Below, piece by piece: positions 1 through 5,886 of a DNA stretch of 7,367 bases; position 1 is the first letter of the stretch, and every line of letters starts with the position of its first letter. Under the pieces are notes generated by a model, which saw only the letters and a list, made by a program, of their open reading frames with translations, was not told the origin of the DNA and searched no databases. This DNA is from Anaerolineales bacterium UBA3082 (GTDB lineage: Bacteria > Chloroflexota > Anaerolineae > UBA7937), in NCBI GenBank assembly GCA_002366595.1, contig DFBK01000073.1, positions 1 through 7,367 of the forward strand. The letters are read 5' to 3'. Both the position numbers and the translations under genes were made by a program.

Positions 1-31
1 TCGCCTTCTCTTCAACCGATACCTCTCCCAT
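1..31 (-). CDS. possible 5' end of the next gene downstream (partial)
   Basis: The minus strand is open from an ATG at 31-29 to the window edge and would begin M-G-E-V-S-V-E-E-K-A. This ATG has only AGGG directly against it, which is too close for a normal ribosome binding site. A competing start is the TTG at 15-13 in another frame (M-K-R-R-R), which has GGAGAGG at 28-22 with a 6-nt spacer. Either would place a gene 42 to 58 nt after the preceding stop codon, in keeping with the tight same-strand packing here. Only 5 to 10 codons are visible, so no product can be named and the start cannot be settled. Confidence 0.3.
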   Translation of the reverse strand, partial: MGEVSVEEKA

Positions 32-37
32 CCCTCG

Positions 38-60
38 GGATCCCTGCGGGACAGGGATCC
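38..60. repeat. perfect 9-bp palindrome (hairpin) after the phosphodiesterase pair
   Basis: GGATCCCTG (38-46) and CAGGGATCC (52-60) are perfect inverted copies around a 5-base loop CGGGA (47-51). It lies 14 nt beyond the stop codon of the last phosphodiesterase gene. As RNA of either strand it would form a stable hairpin. No T-run follows it on the minus strand (the next bases are CGAGGGATGG), so it is not a standard intrinsic terminator. It could slow RNA decay, act as a weak terminator, or be one copy of a dispersed palindromic repeat. The loop can also pair with TCCC at 31-34. Confidence 0.7.
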
Positions 61-73
61 TTGACGGACAACC

Positions 74-1732
74 CTAGGCTACATAGCCAAAACCCTTCAG
101 TCGCTCCCGAACCTCTTCTTCCTCTTGGGGGGAATATACATCTCGGCCAGATTCCCGGTCAGAGCCCACGTCACTGAAAAGAGGCGGGTTCTGGGAGACG
201 AATTCCGGCCTGAGCGCCTCGGTGAGCAGTTGGCCGTCCATATCGACGGGGATAGGAACCCCCATAAGGTAGAGGATGGTGGGTGCTAGGTCGATGATGC
301 GGGCCCCCTCTATAGTCTCACCCTGCTTAACCTTCTCCCCCCAGAGGATGATCACCCCTTGGGGACGATGATGGCCGGAGAGGCCGAAGATGGGCTCCAC
401 CAAACGGTGGGAGCCAAAGTCGGCATGGCCGAAAGCCATATATTCGTATCGCTGCGGTACGAGGATGATGTCTGGCATCCTCTCCAGATAGCGTCCTGTG
501 TATAGTTCCTCGCGACGGTAGGCGCGTTCCACGATCGGCTCCCCGCTATGGGGGTCGCGGATCTCCAGCGCCTTTTCGATGATCTCCTCTCTCAGCCCCT
601 CGTACTCCTCCGGTCGGACCATGCCCTGAGGCCGGCGGCCAGCCAGGTTTATATATATCTGCCCAAAACTCCCTACGGCGAAAGCCTTGGTCTGGGACCA
701 ATCTACATCAGCGAAGGAGAGAAACAGCCGTTTCATCAGGCCCCCTCCCCTCTGGAAGCGAAACCAACGACGAAGGAACCCTAGACGCAAAGCCTTGGCT
801 ATCCGGAAGGCGTTGAGGGGAGTGAAGCCCGCTTTGAAGATCAGGTATTTCACTAAGGTAAGGGGACCCCTTTTCAACCTTAATAGGCCCATTTTCTCGA
901 GCCAGGTATTCACCAAGAAGAAGTTATGGGTGGGGCCAAAACCGTGATCCGACATGACCACCACCGTGACATCCTCATCCACCCGAGCCAGGATCCGCCT
1001 TACACAATCGTCCAACCTCTCATAGAAGCCTATTATCTGCTCCCCGTAGGCTTGGGCTGCGACAGGGTCATATCGAGGGTGGCTTTTATCCAGGAGCCGC
1101 CACACCTCATGTTGCATCATATCCGGGCTCCAAAAGACGCAAGAGAAGAGATCCCAAGGCTTACCCATTAGGTAGACCACCGCTTCGGTTCTTTTCTCTA
1201 TATCGGCGATCATATCCTCTATGAACTTATCAGTGGAGGCTGTAGAGCGGTACTTCTCGCTGGGCAGGAGTTGAAAGCCTCCCAGTTTCTCATCCAATTC
1301 CTGCCGCAAGGAAGGAGGGTAGGTGTAATCGCTTTTGGAACTGGGGGTGAGGAAACCGGAGATCATGAAGCCGTTGACCTCTTCAGGGGGATAGGTAACC
1401 GGGACACCCACCACCCCCACCTGGCCCCCGGCTTCGCTGATCAGGTTCCAGAGGGCTTTGGAGCCCCGCTTCTTGGAACTGACTATGGTGATCCGGTACC
1501 CGTTCTCTTCCGGGTGAACGAAGTCCACTACTCCGTGTTTGCCAGGGTTCTTACCGGTGGCGAAAGAGGCCCAGGCGGCAGAACTGATAGGGGGCGATGT
1601 GCTCTCCAAGGTCCCCGAGACCCCCTCCTCGATGAGGCGAGCGAGGGTGGGGAGCCGCCCCATCTCTATCCAAGGGGCCAAAAGATCGAAGGTGACCCCA
1701 TCAAGTCCGATGACCAAAACTTTTCTCATCAT
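74..1732 (-). CDS. type I phosphodiesterase / alkaline phosphatase superfamily protein, copy A
   Basis: This is a metal-dependent hydrolase of the phosphodiesterase/nucleotide pyrophosphatase branch (Pfam Phosphodiest-like) of the alkaline phosphatase superfamily. All expected metal ligands are visible: D11 in the GLDG start, D204 and H208 in SPDMMQHEVW, D262-H263 in SDHG, and H455 in the GHHRPQG segment. The nucleophile column is S50, in PPISSAAW before TGKNPGKHG (59-67). The C-terminal part has the superfamily-like segment DLAPTILYLMG (481-491) followed by DMDG, and ends in RLKGFGYVA. No signal peptide or membrane segment is seen, so it probably acts in the cytoplasm. The start ATG overlaps the stop of copy B as ATGA; a second ATG follows at once and could serve instead. 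Only a weak AGGGGG lies upstream, so translation is probably coupled to copy B. The substrate is unknown; nucleotide-sugar, phospholipid or polyprenyl-phosphate compounds are all possible. I am sure of the superfamily but not of the reaction. Confidence 0.93.
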   Translation of the reverse strand: MMRKVLVIGLDGVTFDLLAPWIEMGRLPTLARLIEEGVSGTLESTSPPISSAAWASFATGKNPGKHGVVDFVHPEENGYRITIVSSKKRGSKALWNLISEAGGQVGVVGVPVTYPPEEVNGFMISGFLTPSSKSDYTYPPSLRQELDEKLGGFQLLPSEKYRSTASTDKFIEDMIADIEKRTEAVVYLMGKPWDLFSCVFWSPDMMQHEVWRLLDKSHPRYDPVAAQAYGEQIIGFYERLDDCVRRILARVDEDVTVVVMSDHGFGPTHNFFLVNTWLEKMGLLRLKRGPLTLVKYLIFKAGFTPLNAFRIAKALRLGFLRRWFRFQRGGGLMKRLFLSFADVDWSQTKAFAVGSFGQIYINLAGRRPQGMVRPEEYEGLREEIIEKALEIRDPHSGEPIVERAYRREELYTGRYLERMPDIILVPQRYEYMAFGHADFGSHRLVEPIFGLSGHHRPQGVIILWGEKVKQGETIEGARIIDLAPTILYLMGVPIPVDMDGQLLTEALRPEFVSQNPPLFSDVGSDRESGRDVYSPQEEEEVRERLKGFGYVA

Positions 1733-3387
1733 AAGTAACCCAACCCCCTAAGTCGCTCCTCTATCTCCTTCTCCCCCTCTTCGGTATAGCCGGTATCCTT
1801 CAGTTCCCGGCCAGAGCCGATCTCGCTATAAGCCGGGGATAGGCTTTTTACATACTCCTCCTGGAACGCTTCCCGGAGAGGTCTCCCATCCATATCTTGA
1901 GGTATCGGCAGCCCCAGAGCGTAAAGTATGGTGGGCGCTAGATCCACGATATTAGCCCCCTCAATCCTAGCCCCCTTCCTCACCGGTTTCCCTTTCATCA
2001 TCAGCATTCCGTGGTCACGGTGCATCCCGGAGTAACGGTAGACGGTATCCACCGTAATGTTGGAGCCGAAATCTGCCAGCCCGAAGAAGATATTCCTCTC
2101 ATCTTTGGGACGCAGGATGAGATCGGGAGCCCAATCCAGGTGGGGACCCTGATAGAGTTCCTCCCTCCGCAGGATTTGGCCGATGAGGGGCTCGCCAGTG
2201 CGGGGATCGACAAACTCTTTAGCCAGTTGAACTATCTCCTCTCGGACAACCTCATACTCCTCTGGAGGCACCGCTCCTTCCGGCTCCCTCCCCTTCAGGT
2301 TAATGTATATCGAGCCCAAGTGCCTCCCAAAGGAATAGGCTTTAGAATGGGGCCAATCGACGTCCAAGAAGGATAGGAAGACCAACTTCATGAGGTAATC
2401 CATGGAATAGAGACCCTTATATTCGGCATGCTTAGCCAAGCCCAACCGGTCGGCTATCTTATGTACATTCCGCAGGGTGAAGCCGGCGCGGAAGAGCCCC
2501 CTCTTGAGCCAACGGAGAGGGTCATCCTTCAACTTTAGAAGCCCGGTATCCAAGAGCCAATTATTCAAGACGATAAAGTTATGGGCCGGCCCCATACCAT
2601 GGTCAGACATAATGAAGACCAACGTATCATCATCCGCCCGGGACAGAATCTCCCCCACCGCCCGGTCCACCTGTTGAAAATATCGCTTCACCGGCCCACT
2701 TTTGTCTTCCTTATCTCCCCCCCGACGCCAAGGGTGATCAGGATCCAAGTAATGCCAGAGTTGGTGCAAGACCCTATCGGTGTCGAAGAAGACGTTCATG
2801 AAGAAATCCCAAGGCTGCCTATCCATGAGGTACAGGGCGGTCTTGGTACGCAGATCTAAGAGAGAGTCGCAGGCCTCAAAGAAACTTTCTTTACGTTCCT
2901 CAGCGAAAGTCTCCGTGGGGTAGATCCGATAGTTCCCCACCACCTCCTCCAGTTCCCGATGGAGTTCAGGTGGATAGATGAAATCTCGGGCGCTATAGGG
3001 GGTCATCCAACCGGATATGAGGAAGCCGTTCACCTCCTCCACCGGGTAAGACATAGGAACATTCACCACCCCTACCCTTTTCCCCTCCTCGCTGAGGAGC
3101 CTCCAAAGGCTTTTCCCATCTCGCCGGTTGGCGTTCACTGGGGGGAAGATGTAGCCACCTTCGCGGCGGTAGAGGAAATCATAGATACCCGTCTTCCCTG
3201 GGTTCTTGCCAGTCATGAAGGAAGACCAGGAAGGGCCGGAGGTGGGAGGCACTGTAGATTTAAGAAGCCCGGTGGCCCCTCCTTCTATCACCTGTTGAAA
3301 AGTGGGAAGCAGCCCCTCCTTCGCCCACCCCTCGATGAGGCTAAGAGGAACCCCATCTAATCCGATCACTAGCACCTTGTTAATCAT
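1729..3387 (-). CDS. type I phosphodiesterase / alkaline phosphatase superfamily protein, copy B
   Basis: This is a paralogue of the downstream gene with exactly the same length (552 aa) and collinear motifs. By hand count 39 of the first 70 aligned residues are identical, which points to an old tandem duplication. The metal ligands are D11 (GLDG), D204 and H208 (FDTDRVLHQLW), D262-H263 (SDHGMGPAHN) and H456 (SGMHRDHG); the nucleophile column is S50 (PPTSGPSW). One difference stands out: the HG after the TGKNPGK loop is TG here (T66), whereas copy A has H66. DLAPTILYALG (482-492) with DMDG and the C-terminal RLRGLGYL match copy A. No signal peptide or membrane span is seen, so a cytoplasmic hydrolase is likely. 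The start is supported by AAGGAAG at 3399-3393, and a strong promoter candidate lies in the gap before it, so this gene probably heads a two-gene transcript. The two copies may differ in substrate, but the sequence does not say how. Confidence 0.93.
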   Translation of the reverse strand: MINKVLVIGLDGVPLSLIEGWAKEGLLPTFQQVIEGGATGLLKSTVPPTSGPSWSSFMTGKNPGKTGIYDFLYRREGGYIFPPVNANRRDGKSLWRLLSEEGKRVGVVNVPMSYPVEEVNGFLISGWMTPYSARDFIYPPELHRELEEVVGNYRIYPTETFAEERKESFFEACDSLLDLRTKTALYLMDRQPWDFFMNVFFDTDRVLHQLWHYLDPDHPWRRGGDKEDKSGPVKRYFQQVDRAVGEILSRADDDTLVFIMSDHGMGPAHNFIVLNNWLLDTGLLKLKDDPLRWLKRGLFRAGFTLRNVHKIADRLGLAKHAEYKGLYSMDYLMKLVFLSFLDVDWPHSKAYSFGRHLGSIYINLKGREPEGAVPPEEYEVVREEIVQLAKEFVDPRTGEPLIGQILRREELYQGPHLDWAPDLILRPKDERNIFFGLADFGSNITVDTVYRYSGMHRDHGMLMMKGKPVRKGARIEGANIVDLAPTILYALGLPIPQDMDGRPLREAFQEEYVKSLSPAYSEIGSGRELKDTGYTEEGEKEIEERLRGLGYL

Positions 3388-3392
3388 CGACG

Positions 3393-3399
3393 CTTCCTT
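3393..3399 (-). promoter_or_regulatory. ribosome binding site of phosphodiesterase copy B
   Basis: AAGGAAG read on the minus strand, with AGGA at 3398-3395 and a 7-nt spacer to the ATG at 3387-3385. It fixes the start of copy B and is the clearest Shine-Dalgarno sequence in the central part of the window. Confidence 0.75.
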
Positions 3400-3401
3400 C
3401 C

Positions 3402-3422
3402 CAGATGTGATAACAATATCTG
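3402..3422. promoter_or_regulatory. small imperfect inverted repeat at the predicted transcription start (possible operator)
   Basis: On the minus strand CAGAT (3422-3418) and ATCTG (3406-3402) are inverted copies 11 nt apart, with a nested GATA-TTGT-TATC (3420-3409). The site starts directly after the -10 hexamer and covers the predicted +1 (near 3416), where a repressor could block transcription. The arms are only 4 to 5 bp in an AT-rich stretch, so chance is a real alternative. Confidence 0.25.
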
Positions 3423-3451
3423 ATTATACTCCACCTACCCTCGCCAGACAA
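3423..3451 (-). promoter_or_regulatory. sigma-70-type promoter for the phosphodiesterase pair
   Basis: Read on the minus strand, TTGTCT (3451-3446) matches the -35 consensus at 4 of 6 positions. It is followed after exactly 17 nt by TATAAT (3428-3423), a perfect -10 hexamer. Transcription would start near 3416, giving a leader of about 28 to 30 nt that ends in a good ribosome binding site. The -35 box lies just 3 nt past the glycosyltransferase stop codon. The site is in the only AT-rich gap of the region, which supports a true promoter and a separate transcription unit for the two phosphodiesterases. Confidence 0.7.
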
Positions 3452-3454
3452 CCT

Positions 3455-5860
3455 TCACTCCCCCACCCTTATCCGCCCCAGGAGGATCCTATCCCCTAAG
3501 AGGGTGCCATCCTGACTATAGACCAAGAGCCGCTCACCGGTAACCGGCTCATACATCCCTATCTCTAGTTCATACTCTCCCGCCGGGGCACCAGCCTCTA
3601 CCGGTATCTGGTATTCGTCTCTTACCCTCTCTCCCACACTCCATCCAGTGGTGGGATAAGCGCCCCCTAAGGGGACACTATCTACCTGTCCCCAGATGAA
3701 ATTGCCCCTTTGGGGGTTATAACTTTTCCCCAGAAGATGGGTAAAGACTATGTAACTGGTCTCCATCTCAGAGGCGGCTTCCCAATGGAGGATGAGCCTC
3801 ATCACCTCCCCCGGTGCGTAAGTGGTGCGCTCCCCCGGCCCCTGGCCTGTCGCGTGCCAGGACAGGCTGGCACGCCTTGGGGCAGAAAGGTCGAACCCCT
3901 TAAAGCGAACCTCCTCCCCCAATAGAAGAGTCATAGGGTAGTGGGGCTCCGCCTCGCCTACGCCTACCCTTGTACGAGTCAAAACTATATCCGTTAGAGT
4001 CTGCCTCCCGCCCCCTTCTACCCCCAAAACCAAGGTGTACCTTCCCGAGGGTATCTCCGAGGTTATGATCAGATCGTGTTGTAAACGTATCACTCCTTCT
4101 CCCCACTCACCCTCTGGACAGCCAGCCTCCAGAGGCAAGGGCACCTCTTTGACCATCTCTCCCCTGGCGGGCATCAACCCTACCGTGATTTGGTGAACCA
4201 TTGAACTGCTGCGCCAGTAGGAGACCACCCGTAGGAGATCTCCAGTACGCACCTCTCGCAGGGGAAGATCATACCCTTCGAGCCACAAACCAGAGGCCAA
4301 TTCCCTCCCTAGAGGGTGCTGAATCTCCAGATTCTCTGGGGGGATGACACAGAGGTCCCGGGGCTTTTGAGAATAAAGTAAGAGCCTCTTATCGCCATAT
4401 TTCAGATTTACCACCTCACGAGCGTGGTTACCCAGCCAGGCCGGTATCAACCCTTGGGGGTCCTGAACGAGGGAATCGGGGCTCATAAGGAGCCAGACCC
4501 CAGGGTGTTGGGCCAAGATAGGGGAGAGGAGATATTCCGCCTCCTCAGCGGTCATCTCTAGAGCGTTGGGTATGCCGTACCAGGGGCCCTCCTCATAGTA
4601 GTAGAGGAAGATAGGCCAGGAGAAGTCGGTATCCAGAACTACGCCATCCCCCTCTCGCCAGTAACTCTCTATGTAGCCTACTAGTGTGGCATAGTCGTCT
4701 TGTAGGTACCGGCCAGCGTAGTAGTCTTGTAAGGTGTATCCCAGACTACCTAGGAGAAACGACAAGGCGAGCAAGCCCAAGAGCCAAGAGCGTCTCCCCA
4801 AAAGGTACATACCCCAGGCTAGAAGCAAAAGGTAGGCGGGCAAGAGTATGAGGAGGTATCGGGCTTCGATCTTGGCAGCGTAGAAAGAGGTGGCCGGGGG
4901 CAGAGAGAGAAGGTATATGGCCAGAGGAGGAAGGAAGAGCGTCAGAGTCAAAAGGAGACCGCCCTGGCGTTCCCTTCTTGGGCCCTGGAAAAGGGAGACC
5001 AGACCCACCAAGACCAGGGCCGTAAAGCCCAATGTGGGCCAGAGATACCGCTCGATCTCCACCGTCACCCCTAAACTGAGGACGGTAGCGGCCATATGAA
5101 GAAAAAGGGGAAAGTCGAAGGGAGGAGGGGAACTCCAGGTAGTGGGGTGAGTAAGCGCTAGATAGAGCCAGGGAGCGAAGAGAAGGATCAGACCAATCTG
5201 GGCCGCCGCCCAGCGGATGAGGTGTGACCGAAAGTCGCCCCTCCTGGCCCGCTGAAGAAGCAAGACCAGCATAGCACCGTTCTCAGCCAAGAGGATGAGG
5301 ATAGTGAGATAGTGGGTCCAGAGGGCCAAAGCGTTCACCAAGACGAAAGAGAGCCAGAGGCGCCAATCTCCATCTCGCAGGAGGCGGAGGAATAGATAGA
5401 GGGAGAGGAGGGATAGAAGAGAGGCCAGGCTGTACATCTTTATCTCCTGCGACCACCAGATGTGGAAGCGGGATATGGCCAGGAGGAGCGCCGCCAGGAG
5501 CCCAAGCCAACCGTTTACCATCGATCTGCCCATCCGATAGAGAAAAGCCACGGTCAAAGTCCCTAAAGCAAGAGAGGAAAAGCGAACCGCAAAGGCACTC
5601 TCTCCCGCTATGGCGTCCCAGAAGTGAAGCATGAAATAGTGAAGGGGAGGATGCTCATCAGCCGCCGTGCGGAGGGCGATGCTCCAGAGATCCTGCCTGG
5701 CCAACCAGACGCTCCACCCCTCATCCCACCAGATATTGCTATCGGCGAGGCGATAGAGACGGAGGGCGAAAGCCAAAAGGAGGATAGCCACAACGACGAA
5801 GGTCATCCCTAGAGGAGTCCTAAGGCGAAGGAGCACTTTTGAGGCTTCTATATCTCTCAT
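3455..5860 (-). CDS. GT-C membrane glycosyltransferase, family 39-like (ArnT/PMT type), with tandem C-terminal beta-sandwich-like modules
   Basis: This is probably an integral membrane glycosyltransferase that uses a polyprenyl-phosphate sugar donor on the outer face of the membrane. The first loop carries the family acidic motif WWDEGWS (44-50, D46 and E47), then DEHPPLHY (68-75) and WWSQEIKMYSL (135-145, usually YSQEaRMY). About 11 to 12 hydrophobic spans fill residues 19-375, ending with the EARYLLILLP segment (332-341). A soluble part of over 400 residues follows. In it two similar modules can be seen, starting near GYDLP (529-533) and GFDLS (655-659); the second has the HWEAAS...FTHLL...GQVDSVPLGGAYPTTGW...GEYELEIGMYEPVTGERL pattern. 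Module 2 has about 18 extra residues after GFDLS, at a DNA palindrome. The start is uncertain: the ATG at 5860 has no good ribosome binding site, and Met19 (5806) would also keep the first span. It lies 26 nt after the MFS gene, so the two are likely co-transcribed. The acceptor (lipid, protein or glycan) is unknown. Confidence 0.88.
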   Translation of the reverse strand: MRDIEASKVLLRLRTPLGMTFVVVAILLLAFALRLYRLADSNIWWDEGWSVWLARQDLWSIALRTAADEHPPLHYFMLHFWDAIAGESAFAVRFSSLALGTLTVAFLYRMGRSMVNGWLGLLAALLLAISRFHIWWSQEIKMYSLASLLSLLSLYLFLRLLRDGDWRLWLSFVLVNALALWTHYLTILILLAENGAMLVLLLQRARRGDFRSHLIRWAAAQIGLILLFAPWLYLALTHPTTWSSPPPFDFPLFLHMAATVLSLGVTVEIERYLWPTLGFTALVLVGLVSLFQGPRRERQGGLLLTLTLFLPPLAIYLLSLPPATSFYAAKIEARYLLILLPAYLLLLAWGMYLLGRRSWLLGLLALSFLLGSLGYTLQDYYAGRYLQDDYATLVGYIESYWREGDGVVLDTDFSWPIFLYYYEEGPWYGIPNALEMTAEEAEYLLSPILAQHPGVWLLMSPDSLVQDPQGLIPAWLGNHAREVVNLKYGDKRLLLYSQKPRDLCVIPPENLEIQHPLGRELASGLWLEGYDLPLREVRTGDLLRVVSYWRSSSMVHQITVGLMPARGEMVKEVPLPLEAGCPEGEWGEGVIRLQHDLIITSEIPSGRYTLVLGVEGGGRQTLTDIVLTRTRVGVGEAEPHYPMTLLLGEEVRFKGFDLSAPRRASLSWHATGQGPGERTTYAPGEVMRLILHWEAASEMETSYIVFTHLLGKSYNPQRGNFIWGQVDSVPLGGAYPTTGWSVGERVRDEYQIPVEAGAPAGEYELEIGMYEPVTGERLLVYSQDGTLLGDRILLGRIRVGE
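3806..3838. repeat. 9-bp direct repeat, period 24 nt, inside the glycosyltransferase gene
   Basis: CTCCCCCGG occurs at 3806-3814 and again at 3830-3838. In the protein this gives P-G-E twice, 8 residues apart (675-677 and 683-685). The second PGE in reading order (683-685) is the one that aligns with T-G-D of module 1, so the first looks like an added copy. It directly adjoins the palindromic element. Confidence 0.6.
3838..3883. repeat. compact palindromic element within the glycosyltransferase coding sequence
   Basis: GCGTGCCAG (3852-3860) and CTGGCACGC (3867-3875) form a perfect 9-bp stem. The 6-base loop GACAGG (3861-3866) is the exact complement of CCTGTC (3846-3851), which lies directly before the stem. 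An outer pair GCCCC (3838-3842) and GGGGC (3879-3883) encloses the whole. The element encodes roughly residues 660-675 without breaking the frame. It falls where module 2 of the C-terminal part has extra residues relative to module 1, so it may be an in-frame insertion of a palindromic repeat. Confidence 0.6.
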
Positions 5861-5886
5861 CTCGCAAAAGGGCAGGCTGAAGAGAG

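Noticed and set aside
38..60. Hairpin as a rho-independent terminator
   Set aside because: The stem is strong, but no T-run follows on the minus strand, where the gene pair is transcribed, so I list it as a palindrome only.
1729..1732. The two phosphodiesterase frames as one gene split by a frameshift
   Set aside because: Each frame has its own complete set of metal ligands and its own conserved C-terminal end. The ATGA overlap is a normal operon junction between duplicates.
1271..1738. 155-residue plus-strand reading frame opposite phosphodiesterase copy A
   Set aside because: It lies antisense to the conserved N-terminal half of a well-supported gene, and its sequence has no recognisable domain. 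The same holds for the other plus-strand frames in the window.
3671..3693. Inverted repeat GGGGACA...TGTCCCC in the glycosyltransferase gene
   Set aside because: It has 7-bp arms with a 9-nt loop in G/C-run-rich coding sequence, the encoded segment fits the conserved module (GQVDSVPLGG), and there is no sign of inserted residues. Chance is likely.
5861..5886. Promoter or regulatory site between the MFS and glycosyltransferase genes
   Set aside because: The 26-nt gap holds no recognisable -35/-10 pair and no good ribosome binding site. I see only read-through from the MFS gene.
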